Of a stretch of 41,671 nt of DNA, positions 1 to 10,200 are shown in pieces. Made by a program: the position numbers and the translations under genes. Numbering within the stretch: position 1 is the stretch's first letter; each line of letters begins with the position of its first letter. The notes beneath the pieces were generated by a model. That model searched no databases and was not told the origin of the DNA. It saw only the letters and a program-made list of their open reading frames with translations. The stretch is from positions 40,607 to 82,277 of the forward strand of contig JAKCWW010000123.1 of the NCBI GenBank assembly GCA_026260175.1. The letters are read 5' to 3'. Source of the stretch: Reticulitermes lucifugus (Eukaryota > Arthropoda > Insecta > Blattodea > Rhinotermitidae).

Positions 1-56
<56 letters not shown>
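1..56. repeat. (GT)n microsatellite at window edge
   Basis: Twenty-eight uninterrupted GT units open the window, so the true repeat probably extends beyond the left edge. It has no interruptions, which suggests it is still mutable in length. Confidence 0.98.
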
Positions 57-58
<2 letters not shown>

Positions 59-1170
59 GTGTGGGAGGTATGAATGGAGAGTAGGAGAAGAAGGGACTTC
101 GAATGTTTTCACTGTTTAACTTTGTTTGTAACTAAAGCAATTGTAAACATCCAACAGAGTGACAGGAAGCTAGTGGATTGTAATAATTTGAAACCTGCAC
201 CCAAAAGCTAATAACAATATAATGTAAAACAAGGGGTTTCCAGCAAAATTCATAAAGTCCATCTACCTACAGCAGAAATTCTTAATCTTTCATTTAGGTT
301 AGATCAGTGGGCTGACTCTTGTTTTCATTGTTTTTCGTAGAACTGGAGCTAAAAATTAATTCTCGTTTTTTCATGATGAACCACTGATAAAGCGTTCAGA
401 TTAACGTTCAATTTCTGCAGCTCCGCCCTTAAAATTTCTGCTTAATGCCTTATATAAACCTTTACAGAAATTGGATCCTGACACTTCAATACGTTTGTCC
501 CAAATACAGTTTGCTGTGCAAAATCCAGAATTATTTTGGCGTGCACTAGCGAATATCCTTTAATCAAAACTGCACAAATAAACTACATCACCATCCATTC
601 TTACCAGGCAGACAAATCAATGCGCAACTGCTTTTGTCTAGAGGCAGAAGTAGATTTTTTACAAGGAATAGCCTGGGAAATGATACAATTTATGAAGACT
701 GTCCTTGTTATGATGCTGATAACAAGACACAACTTGAGTGTGATGGTTGTGTGAATTATACACATTGCGACTTTAAAAGGCGTTACGTATAATATAATGA
801 TGTTTCTACGAGCTTATGTGTCGTATAGATGATACAGGCCTGTATTACTCAATAAACTGAATCACGTCATAATGACAATCCTAATAATTAAAAATTAACT
901 ATGCGGAATGGGCGCGATGAAAATCCATTGATTGTGTTTCATACGAGTATTGCATAATTAGAAGGGGAATGAAACGTAGCCTATTCGTTACGCAAAAAAA
1001 AAAAAGAATTAATATAAGACACGAGAGTTATATTTTCACGTATCTCGAAATAAAATTAAAATAATGGCGTTCTGGAATGAAATAATAACAGAATGTATCG
1101 ACTTATCACAATTAAATAATAATAATAATAATTTTACTAGGCCTATATTTTTATTTTTAAAGCATATTAC
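57..1170. other. AT-rich non-coding stretch
   Basis: No coding region can be supported. The 72-codon frame at 536-754 starts at a non-ATG codon and resembles no family I know. A short A-run lies near 992-1003 and a short (AAT)n tract at 1115-1132. Confidence 0.6.
1115..1132. repeat. (AAT)n short tandem repeat
   Basis: About six AAT units, seen directly. It lies a few tens of bases before the SINE at 1180. Confidence 0.9.
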
Positions 1171-1443
1171 AGATTATTTTCCGATCCCAGTGGCCGCGCG
1201 GTCTAAGGCGTAGGTCTGCGGTAGTTCATTTGCTGGGACTTTTGGTTCGAATCCCACCGGGGACATGTATGTCTGTCTCTTGTGAGTGTTGTGTGTTGTC
1301 TGTTAGAGGTCTCTGCGTCGGGCTGATCACTCGTCTATAGGAGTCCTACCGACTATGGTGTGTCCGACTGTGTGTGATCGTGAAGCCTCGATAATGAGGA
1401 GGCCCTTGCCCACTAAGGGCTGTGAAAAAAATAGAGATTATTT
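1171..1443 (+). mobile_element. tRNA-derived SINE with 9-bp target-site duplication
   Basis: The body runs from about 1180 to 1434 and is flanked by a perfect 9-bp direct repeat AGATTATTT (1171-1179 and 1435-1443), the expected target-site duplication. The head is tRNA-like: an A-box-like TGGCCGCGCGGTC starts near 1190 and a perfect B box GGTTCGAATCC lies near 1244, followed by CACCGGGG. A tRNA-unrelated body of about 170 bases ends in a short A-run near 1425. RNA polymerase III promoter boxes, an A-rich tail and the duplication together define a retroposed SINE; LINE machinery is inferred to have moved it. Intact boxes and duplication make this the youngest-looking insertion in the window. 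It differs from the two other SINE groups here in head and body. It is not a functional tRNA because a cloverleaf is not maintained. Confidence 0.85.
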
Positions 1444-2621
1444 ACATAAGTGAGAGACAAACCTTTTCCGTAAGTCTTATCACATAATAGATTTGTGAAA
1501 AATGTGTTGGAAATTAAATTAAGGACTCGGTTATTGTAATAGTCATTATTATTATTATTATTATATAAACGTTCTTTATTCTTGATTTATCGCGACATTT
1601 TATCCCGAGCCATTACTGTTGCTTATTTGTTTTTCACTTGGTGATATAGTTGGAGGTTTCTCTATTCCCAGTCTTGTATACTTATTTTAAGTCCAGTTTT
1701 TTAAACTGCCTCCAAGGCTAAGAGGTGCAAATATTGTGGAGGGCTATTAGTATACTATAATCCATAACCTCAGCTGTTATCCGTTTATCTCAATAAAGAA
1801 CACAGCCCTAGCTGTGGGTCTATAGGCAAATCAGTTGTTTTGGATGTTCACAAGTATCTAAACTTAGGTCATAAAGACTATATTGCGTCTATATTCTTCT
1901 AGTCTAACTAGAGAAGCAGCACGTTTCGCTGAAACGTCGACATATTTCTCCTACACTACACTCTGTCACATCTCAAAAGACAGAATTAATCACGATGTTC
2001 ATACTGTAGGACTTTCTATAAATTTTGCTTTATAAGTATTAGTTAAAATTTCTTAGTTATTGGTTTATTATTTTATTGGTATTAATATTAATATTACCCA
2101 CTACTTGGAATGTAGTGTATTTTACGCAAATAATAATGACTATCGTAAGTTACAGTGGCTTCAATAGGCTCATATGTTCAGAGCTATTGAAAGCACAATT
2201 AAAAAGTAACAAGGGAATATTTTTGGAGTCGTAAAATATAATGCCCTTATCAACGGCTGTATAGAGGTTTTAAGCTACACTTTACTGAAAGAGCATAAAG
2301 GAAGAAGTGAGACACTGATGATGAAATTTTTGACGCACAGTAGCACGATAAATATTGTAACATCATAAAACAACTGAAGAAATGGGACAGAAGTGAATAT
2401 ATTTATACATTTAAAATAAAATTACTGTAGGCTGTAGGTGCAATTTGACACTGTATTAAATGCAAACGACACCTGCATTTCCACAATATTATACGAATAC
2501 ACTCCGACCGACAGAATAAATATATGTCGACCAAGAAAAATATGGAGAAACCAAAGGTCACGAATAAGGAATAAGCTTGAAATGGCTTAAACAATACTGC
2601 TACTGCTGCTACTAATAATTG
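1444..2621. other. AT-rich non-coding stretch
   Basis: Nothing coding is supported. It contains a (TTA)n tract at 1545-1564. A segment near 1915-1960 has the motif GAAACGTCGAC, which is also typical of the foldback repeats further right, so a decayed fragment of that family may lie here. A minus-strand open frame at 2403-2594 has no recognisable domain. Confidence 0.5.
1545..1564. repeat. (TTA)n short tandem repeat
   Basis: Six to seven ATT/TTA units, read directly. Confidence 0.9.
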
Positions 2622-2635
2622 ACGATGATGATGAT

Positions 2636-2676
<41 letters not shown>
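2622..2676. repeat. Compound (GAT)n-(AGT)n microsatellite
   Basis: A short GAT run (about 2622-2635) is followed by a perfect AGT run (about 2636-2676, thirteen to fourteen units). Confidence 0.95.
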
Positions 2677-2679
2677 TGC

Positions 2680-3930
2680 GTTAAAATTTTTCAGAAAAAT
2701 TAAAATGCGATTGCTTTTGTGAGACAAAGAGAGAAATTGTCGTGAAGATATGCCAGACGTCAGAGAGTTAACTTGTGTTTCCTACATAATGCAACGAAAC
2801 ACCACAAATGTTTCACCTTTATTACAGTCTGTCTCTGTCTTGAAACGCCATCCATTCTGTAACTGTTCGCTGTACGCTAAGAGTTGTCAAAGCGTGAAGC
2901 TCGTTAATATTTTTATTGCTGAACTTTTCAGATGTGGTTAATTAATTTCAATTTTCGTCACCTGCATCACATCTTTTCCCCGGTTAATGCGAGAAACGTG
3001 CCCAAGCCAGGACAGGCGCTCCTTTTCTGCATTCCTGCAGTACAATATTTCACGTGCATGATGTTCTGCTATGGTGCTTTAAAAAAACAACGAAATAAAG
3101 AATGGGACTGGCATTTCTCCCCTATTACTTAAATTGTCCCCTCCGAACAACATCAAATCCTGATTCCTTACCCTCAATTTAAAAGCTATGAGAATCCGTG
3201 ATGATTGTGGGCAGAAAAGACCGTTGAGTGCCACTTTACATTATAAATTCAGGGTTGTCACTTCTAATGGAACAAATTAGGACAGAAATGTATGTATTCT
3301 GCTCATATGGGGGTATGAAAATAACTTTCTTAGAGAAAAATGCAATGTCATGTTGAATATGGTTTTATCAAGTGAATGAATAAGCCGAGATAATGTTTGA
3401 AAAACATTAATGGTTGTGTATGAGAATGGAACTCTTGCTTTGAATAATAACATAAACATCAGGCATCGAAAGTAGGTGAGGACCATGGCTGTCATCAGAA
3501 ATAACAAAATAGGACGGCAACAGAATCTGAATTAAGAAAAGAGTTCTTTATTTGAACAAAATATGGGCGATATGAGACAGAAGTGTTGTATTTTATGACG
3601 CTGTCAGTTGCTAAGATTATATAGCGTCGGTCCTAGATGAATGAAATATGAACATGAAGCACTGATGGAATATTATTTCCGGGAGATAAGGAAGTACACG
3701 AGGATAATCCTATCTTGGTGACATTTAGTCAGACACGAAGACTAACCTGGGAGTGAAGCCGGGCCTGAGCAGAAATAGACAGGTGGCTAATCGCGTGGAG
3801 GACATGCACATGTATGGGGTGTTTTTAAGAAACATAATTTTTTTGTTTACCATTAAATGATTCATAGAGCTACATTTCGTGCTTTAAGTATGCAACTCTG
3901 TGCTTTTATAGCTACCTGAAGTACAATTTG
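2680..3930. other. Non-coding stretch, nothing recognised
   Basis: Small open frames at 2750-2941, 2932-3132 and, on the minus strand, 3277-3507 show no family similarity and no convincing splice context. No repeat family of this window was recognised here. Confidence 0.5.
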
Positions 3931-3984
3931 ACAAGCTTCACTCCAGAGGTATCAGGCCTATATGGATGAACATATGAAGTTGTA

Positions 3985-4105
3985 TTCTGCAGGTATCAGG
4001 TTCGAATCCCGGCTGCGGTACGGATTCCCGTGACGCACAATTTTCACGATTACACCTCAGTCTCTCCAGGCTCAAGTCGAGGTAATACCTTGATCACCTG
4101 CTTCT
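3985..4105 (+). mobile_element. Partial SINE-like fragment with B box
   Basis: A B-box-like block AGGTTCGAATCCCGGCTGCG lies near 3998-4017 and is followed by about 80 bases unlike the flanks. The expected A box about 40 bases upstream is not clear, so I read this as a truncated or eroded tRNA-derived SINE on the plus strand. A diverged tRNA pseudogene is the alternative. Confidence 0.4.
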
Positions 4106-4109
4106 AAAT

Positions 4110-5890
4110 TTTTATATTCTCAATATTAATTATCAGCTTTCCGTGTCTTTCAACACGTTTAACATCCGCAGTTAAGAGAGAGCCATTAAAAGCCTAAAAT
4201 TCAACCATAAAAACGTAAAATTTATTTAAACACGGAAATTTATGAATATTATCAGTTATTGTTTAAGAGAACTAAATAGTTACGACACAAAAAAAATCTC
4301 TTTTTAACGAAAATCCAGGAGGTCTAAACTCGAAATATGGATACACGTTGCTTGATAGTCGGTTTTAAAACATTAAGCTTTGCGATACCACTGGGCCCAG
4401 TGTTACAATCGAATTCAACATCACTGGATTAAGTCCTTCACAATTACCATCCAAATCCTGCATTCATTTGCCTCTCCCCTCATACATTTCAAACTACCCG
4501 ACGGGCAAGTGAGTTAGTTCTACAATTTACATTCCCAACACTGCACTTTACTTAGCCAAATGCAATGGGGTTACAACATACTAACAACACACAAAGACAT
4601 TCAGACATGTCAGTTGTTCATTTTGTTATGTTAGAATGTTTCTGTCTTCGTCTTCCTAACAGGCATCTCGTGTTCGAGTACCATGTTACCACACTTTCAA
4701 TTAGTGACAAAAACAATTGGTCCTTGTTAATGTCACTGCTCTACCCTCGCACGATCCATCTATTTCTCTGTCTCCATCTGCTTGTCGTCTTCTCTACTAA
4801 TCCCCCCCTCTCTCTCTCTCTCTCTTTCTCGACAATGGTGTTTTGGTGGACTTCCTTTAATGAGCCGCAGCAATTATCATAATAGGAGAGCTGCTAAACA
4901 GAAAATCATATAACAAAGTTAAAGAGATAAATTCTTAAAGAACTCTTAGAGCGTGCTTGAAGTTTCTTTTTACTCCAAGGTCAACAAATAATTACTTTTG
5001 GTTTAATCCTGGAGGACGAAGGATCTTATGCATGTCTTTGAGATAGTGTAAAGTCGGGAAAACGCCACCAATTCATTCTTTCGTAAATACTTTCCACAAT
5101 TTTAAAGGTACATTTTCTATACTTACATTTATACAAAGCGAAACTACTGGACATGACAAACCCATGCCACTTTTTAAACAATTATAATATTTTAGTTACT
5201 TAAGGAACTGTTTTCTATAAAATTTGCAAATGACGTTATTACTAGAAGGTGAGGGGAAAAGGCCATAATGCGTTTTGATACTATAACTTTGAGTATTTAA
5301 ATCGGTTAACATAAAAAGCAATTCTCTGAGTTAAGCAAAAAATAAATAAAGTTTAAGTATAAAAAACACTGTGAAAGCCTCTCTTTGAGCTTTCAACAGA
5401 AAAAAGTACACTACACGATAAACCACATAAAATAACTAGAAAAAATGGATCTGAATGAATACGATTTAGTCAGCATTCCAGTTAAATAGTGTAAGACAGA
5501 TACTGAAATGTATATGAAGACAAGACTAACACGTCACCATCATTGAGTAAAGCTCAACCCTCATTATTAACATACACAAATCACAATTCAAGATAAGACC
5601 TTCTTCGCACCTCTTATGGTAACAGACCTTATATTGAAGGCACTGAATCCAGTCGTCCTTATTGTTTCTGGCATAATGCAATCATCCTCAATCATCACAA
5701 TGCATATCATCTTTCTTCCTGCTAACCCTGTTTTTTTTGCGGACTTTTTTTCTTTTGGAGCAAGACGAAACAGTCTACCTGCATGTGGGTAACAAAGATC
5801 GAATAAAAAGCTAAGGTTTTACGTTAAACAACGCACGACTTTATGCTGAATTTGTAGCTACTTTCGGCGTGGGAAGAAGTTCACAAACGG
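4110..5890. other. Non-coding stretch with (CT)n tract
   Basis: No coding region is supported. The 105-codon frame at 4565-4882 runs across a (CT)n microsatellite at 4809-4825, which encodes its Ser/Leu repeat, and looks accidental. The rest is AT-rich and unrecognised. Confidence 0.5.
4809..4825. repeat. (CT)n microsatellite
   Basis: Eight to nine CT units preceded by a C-run, read directly. Confidence 0.9.
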
Positions 5891-5894
5891 ACTC

Positions 5895-5944
5895 TGATGA
5901 TGATAATCATGATGACAATAATGATGATGATGATGATGACAATA

Positions 5945-5981
<37 letters not shown>

Positions 5982-5998
5982 CGATGACGACGATGATA
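5895..5998. repeat. GAT/GAC trinucleotide microsatellite
   Basis: About 104 bases of GAT with interspersed GAC and AAT units. Read on the plus strand it gives a poly-aspartate frame (5869-6111), which is an artefact of the repeat. It begins about 15 bases beyond the last recognisable codons of the minus-strand transposase fossil. Confidence 0.95.
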
Positions 5999-6012
5999 TT
6001 TCCTTGGATGAA

Positions 6013-7260
6013 CTAGACGGCGAAATCCTTATTTTTCTGTGGGTTCTTCTGGACTGGAGTAAATGGTCTCTGCTTCACCGGCTGATACGAGACAGAACTT
6101 GCAGTCAATGATATTTCTGGGATGACATTTGGATTGTGTGTATAGATGCCAGGAGATCTGAAACCTCTGACAGCTCTTAGAGGTGGCGGCACACATCCGT
6201 GCTTGTGTGAATACTGTGGAAATTGGAAGTTTCCTAATGCTGTTCCAGGATGTTGTCTGCGGTAGATGTCTACTCCTTCATTCCACTGTGATCTTAGTGG
6301 CTTGGAGAAACTTTCACGCAGTGCCTGTTTTTACAATGTGCTGAGAGTCAGAACAAAAGGCGTCTCATATTTTCAGCATCAAGCACGGAAATGTCCAAAT
6401 GACTGCGATGCCCAGCAACAGAAACCAAAGCCCTGCCTGGCAACCATGATTACTGAAATGCTATAAACACATACAGAAGGCTTCTTTTGCAATGTAAAAA
6501 TTTGGTGTCATACCAAAAATACTCCCATTAGGAAGATCGTAAACAAATACTTTTTTTTTTGCCATACTTGCATTTCTAAAACGTCACTGGGGGAATCTAT
6601 TATTTCCAGTTGCCTTAGTGCATGCCACAACTGTTACAGTTACACGCTTTTCACCGTGGGTAACTACATGCACACGCTTGCTCTCTTTTTGTGCAACACC
6701 AACCGGGAACAGCTGTATGTTAGCTGTAAACCACTTTCATCAACATTGTAAATAAACTGGGGCTTGTCATGAAGTGCATGTCGTCCAAGATTTTCCCACG
6801 AAATTTGTAGAAGTCAGACCCCATTGCTTTGTTGAAACTCGTTAGTCGTCCGTAGCTCAGATTTTCAGACTGTGTCAAAACAATATGTGGGAAACGCCTT
6901 AAAAGTCACAAAGCCAATCCTTGCCGCCTCTTTATTTCTTAAGTAATTGAGGTATATTTTTCTCTCGGTATATTTTAAATGCGAATGAACGCACTTGCCT
7001 TCTAGTCAAAACAAAACCTGGCTGGTGTGGGCGTTCTCATTGAGTTCCTCTTCTACTGCTAAATTTAGGACGATATATCTTCCAAGCTTCCTTTCTGGAT
7101 TCTTGTCTTTTCTTAGCAACAAATTTCTTAAAGTTTTAAGAGAAATGTTTTACTGGAGTGATGCAATTGCAACTGGTAATCCGAAACTAATGGCGTGCAG
7201 TGCCTTCTGTATGTCCTTTGTCTAACATTTTGATCGAGATTTTTTTTTCGGGTTACACAT
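6013..7260 (-). pseudogene. Decayed pogo/Tigger-type DDE transposase
   Basis: Reading the minus strand while allowing several frame changes gives a near full-length pogo/Tigger-like transposase. In order: an N-terminal helix-turn-helix-like segment with ALHAISFGLPVAIASLQ, then ISLKTLRN and RKLGRY (about 7200-7080); LTRRQVRSFAFKIYRE (about 7000-6960); GGKDWLCDF (about 6930-6905); TSFNKAMGSDFY (about 6845-6810); the catalytic-type motif IYNVDESG (6755-6731); GHRSH (6413-6399), where the aspartate normally before GH reads as alanine; and WNEGVDIYRRQHPG (about 6290-6245). The frame ends with a stop at 6015-6013. In active relatives this protein binds terminal inverted repeats and moves the element by cut and paste at TA sites. 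Here at least four frame shifts, several stops and the altered second acidic position rule out activity. I could not find the terminal inverted repeats. Confidence 0.8.
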
Positions 7261-7765
7261 ATTTTGTTGCGGGAAAGAAGAGTTCATGAGAAATCAGAAA
7301 ATTCATTTGACTGGAAAAAAATTGTTATTAAAGCCAAGTCGTTTCTGGCTCTTTTATGGGATAGCTAATTACAACCCATTTCCAGTTTATATTTTCTGAA
7401 GGCATAAAACATGTAGTGTAAATACTTTAATTTTTATTGCTTTAAAGTAAAATGTCTTGAAGGCAGATATCTGGCCTCACTTGCCGAACTTCAAACGCCT
7501 GTGCAACCCGAAAAGACGTCTTTTAGTTCGAGACAGTACACATGCTTTACCAAACAATTGTAACCATATATTTACAGTGAATTATTACAGAGCATTAAGT
7601 TCCGAGTCTTCAGGCTTCAAACAGATTGTGACTCACTGTACAAGGAGACAGTATTACTCTCACCCCAATTTGTTTTCCAGCATTCAGCCTCCTAAATGCA
7701 CCTTGCAGTAGACACATGTTCATAATCTTTGGCTGATATGTACAAAATAAAGCGTACACAAGCAT
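7261..7765. other. Possible 5' remainder of the transposon
   Basis: This lies upstream of the transposase fossil on its own strand. The 84-codon plus-strand frame at 7457-7711 has no recognisable content. No terminal inverted repeat matching the other side was found by eye. Confidence 0.35.
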
Positions 7766-7768
7766 TCA

Positions 7769-8032
7769 AGACCACAAAATTTGGTAGCCGGTGACACGAA
7801 GAACATGGGTTTCAAATGTACACTTCGCTCCGTCTTTAGTGTAAATGTGAACTACTTTGATAAATTCCAATGGTCCTATTATCAGCCTGGCTTTAATCGA
7901 CACGCTTCCCCTACACTGTGGGCACGCACGTTCTGTGTGCTTTTTACGTGGTCTTGCCCTTTCATTTCGTGAAAATATGATGTACAGGTGACCATCTAAA
8001 ACCTCAAGTTTTGTTGTCCTGATGTATGTGGG
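7769..8032 (-). pseudogene. 88-codon open frame, weakly FLYWCH-like
   Basis: The minus strand is open from just after a TAG (8035-8033) to a TGA (7768-7766), with no ATG near the start. The AG of the upstream TAG follows a pyrimidine-rich run, so it could act as a splice acceptor. The translation contains KLEVLDGHLYIIFSRNE, then a basic stretch, ACPQC, KARLIIGP and KVVHIYTKDG. The order of a conserved hydrophobic strand, Cys-rich segment, KARLI and a His recalls FLYWCH-type zinc-binding domains, whose usual end is a CxAR...HxH pattern. The match is incomplete: spacing is unusual and the second histidine is missing. It may be a domain fossil of a second transposon, or part of the same one, since it has the same orientation as the transposase 500 bases downstream. 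Chance openness is possible. Confidence 0.3.
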
Positions 8033-8039
8033 CTAAGTC

Positions 8040-8395
8040 CACGGAAGGAACCAAGACGCTCTTAAAAGTAACATGACTTTTAAAACAAATTAGTCACGTA
8101 ACACAGGTAAAAGGACTGACTTGGGGTAAAAATTATGGAATTTAGATAGACGCTTGATTGGATATCAAGATCAGCCATTCGACAGTCACATCCGTGAGCT
8201 AAGAGTAAGCTGACACTTGAATTATTCCAAGTGTTCTGTTTAATCAGGTAACTGTGTTAGGAAGGAACAACTGAAATTTAGGTACATTTCCTCCTCCAAA
8301 TAAATTGTTTAATTAAATTTCGTGTGCGGTCTAAGACATCGAATTAAAAAAAAGAAAATAATTACAAATTTATGTGCATAATTCAAGAAACCAGG
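8040..8395. other. Non-coding stretch, nothing recognised
   Basis: AT-rich sequence with no supported gene or repeat. Confidence 0.5.
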
Positions 8396-8552
8396 CCTTT
8401 GCTCTCAGCGATATTTCGCAGCATATGTTAGTAGTTGTTTGTAGACTTTTTGGGACAGCTATCGGTCCCTTGAAAACTGAAACGTATACTGTCCCGAAAC
8501 TTTGGTAAACAACTGCCAACATATGCTGCGTAACATCCCAGAGGAGCGAGGA
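8396..8552. repeat. Foldback element, family F copy 1
   Basis: Two inverted arms of about 60 bases surround a loop of about 30 bases (8459-8488). The inner arms 8417-8458 and 8489-8530 pair closely, for example CGCAGCATATGTT against AACATATGCTGCG, and weaker pairing continues outward to about 8396 and 8552. The right arm contains GCGTAACATCCCAGAGGA, matching the core CGTAACATCCCAGA of the copies at 15870-16080 and 32041-32260. In translation this core reads RNIPE, a phrase I remember from spurious insect protein predictions. I interpret it as a non-autonomous palindromic element. No transposase accompanies it and target-site duplications were not identified. Confidence 0.7.
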
Positions 8553-8589
8553 CCTCAACTACACCGCTGAGGAAGCCTGAAATCTCGAA

Positions 8590-9373
8590 ATGCAAGAACA
8601 CGCGTCGGAAAATGTTACCTACTCTTCAATGAGGAATGTCTTATCTCCCCGTCTTATACCTAGAAAAAACACGAAAACTATAATTTTACTGACCGTTTTG
8701 TGCTCTTTTAGAAGAACACAAACTATTGGTGTTACAAATCACAGTGTTCTGAGTAATATTTGTGTATTAGACGAAGTAATAAGTGGAGAAAGAGCGAGTC
8801 ATGTAATGAGGAGCTTCACAATACATATGCTTCACCAATAGGTCTCGTTTATGTCACTAAGTCAAGTACTATGAGATGAGTGAAATGTGTAGTACGCAAG
8901 GAGACATGAAAATTTATAATCAAGGAATCTGAAGTAAATTTTTTGGGAGATGGAAAATTATGTTAAAATGGATCATAGCGAAACAGAGTATGAAATGTGA
9001 AGAGGACTAAACTGGCTAAGGATCGGTTACAATGGATAACTTTTGTACATATGGGTGTCATAGGGCAGGTAATTTCTTGAGCAGCCGAGCAACTATCAGC
9101 TTTAAGGCAGTTTCTCAAGGAGTTGCTTAGGTCTCCATCCTTTTTGGGGAACCACGAATGCTTATATAATGGGATGCATATTCTATGCCTTAGGCAAAGT
9201 GTCGCATTTAAAGTGCCGTAACTATTGTTGCTCTGGGGTTTCAGACGAGGGATGAGGTTGTGTCGTCACTGGGCCTCCACCGCCATCTATTTCAAGTCAT
9301 TCGTAAGCTAAAATCAATTATTTGCAGATTCGTTTTACGTGTCATGCTGTGGCAGGCGGACTGCGAGGGCGGT
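8590..9373. other. Non-coding stretch
   Basis: The 83-codon frame at 8590-8841 starts with a true ATG just after the foldback but shows no family signature. It is probably a chance frame continuing out of the repeat. The remainder is unrecognised. Confidence 0.45.
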
Positions 9374-9395
9374 GGGAAAGGGGTTCAGGGGTGGG
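9374..9395 (+). other. Potential G-quadruplex motif
   Basis: Four G-runs of at least three with loops of 3, 4 and 1 bases meet the standard G-quadruplex pattern. A second G-rich patch (GGGGGG, then GGGGG) follows near 9484-9498. The surrounding 9355-9500 is unusually G-rich for this AT-rich window. Confidence 0.6.
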
Positions 9396-9900
9396 TTATT
9401 GCTGTAAATGGGTTTTAACTGTCAGTAACAGCGGTGGTGAGTTGGGTGTTAAAGTGTTGGGTCGTGTCACATAGGGAGGTCCTGGGGGGAAGGGGGTGAC
9501 CACGGGTCCCACCCATTCGATCAGTCTCCGCAGAGAACAAACCCTCGTCCCACGCAGCTTCCAGCCGCTGTAACATCGGTCTTCCCACGACAACGTACAC
9601 GTGGCTCCACTCTCGAGATCTCTCCAGCTACTTGCTAGTTGGACGGAATTAATCACACATCTGTTTTTGCCAACTACAGACCACTAACTACTGCTGCTAC
9701 TGCTTTTTTTTTTAAATAAATAGGACGATTCATTATAACCGCAAAGGTCTTTCAATTAGAGAGACCACAAAACGAGTAAGCCAACTGCTCCCCACTAGTG
9801 TCACTGCAATCTGAAGCCTCCTTCAGGACACGTGTACTTGCATGGCTTACGATCTGGCTATCGACACTGCTCGCACATTCCGTGTGCCGCGGATTGCTAT
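9396..9900. other. GC-richer non-coding stretch
   Basis: Two overlapping minus-strand frames (9396-9656 and 9415-9600) are open over GC-rich DNA but have no recognisable domain, and neither has a supporting splice site. I treat them as chance frames. A short T-run lies near 9704-9713. Confidence 0.4.
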
Positions 9901-9904
9901 GCAA

Positions 9905-10200
9905 TGAAACTTCGGTACCTGCAACAGACGATTACTGTTTCCATGCTACTGGAAGAGTGAGAAATTGTGTTTCGATACCCGGCAAGGACAAGAGATTTAA
10001 TTTCTCCAACACGTTCAGATCACCTGTGGGGCTAACTCATACTCTCAATTAATGGTCACCGGAGGAGAATTCCCCAGAGGTAGACGGCCAAAGTATGAAG
10101 CTGACCACACACGCCTATCTAGTGCCCACGTTAAGAATGAATGGAGCTACGCCTCCCTTCCCCATATGCCTTCATGGCTTCCACAGATACAGTATAAACT
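9905..10200 (+). mobile_element. SINE family A, degraded copy
   Basis: A B-box-like GTGTTTCGATACCCGGCAAG lies near 9966-9985. The family A body follows: CCAGAGGTAGACGGCC, AAGCTGACCACACACG, CTAGTGCC, GTTAAGAATGAATGGAGCTA, then CATATGCCTTCATGG. The same ordered blocks recur in the other family A copies on both strands. The A box has decayed. Small open frames inside this repeat are not genes. Confidence 0.65.

Noticed and set aside
1190..1260. tRNA-like sequence with perfect B box
   Set aside because: A tRNA gene was considered, but the flanking duplication, A-rich tail and long unrelated body show a SINE; a full cloverleaf is not evident.
2403..2594. Minus-strand frame, and a plus-strand RPRKIWRNQ stretch in the same place
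   Set aside because: The plus-strand stretch recalls the end of some retrotransposon ORFs, but it is only about ten residues and cannot be supported.
4565..4882. 105-codon plus-strand frame
   Set aside because: It spans a (CT)n microsatellite, begins in AT-rich DNA and has no recognisable domain.
5869..6111. 80-codon plus-strand frame with poly-aspartate
   Set aside because: It starts at GTG and its aspartate run is the GAT/GAC microsatellite. The real coding trace in the second half is on the minus strand.
9396..9656. Two overlapping minus-strand frames of 86 and 61 codons
   Set aside because: They are open in two frames over the same GC-rich DNA, with no domain, no splice sites and no repeat-family match.
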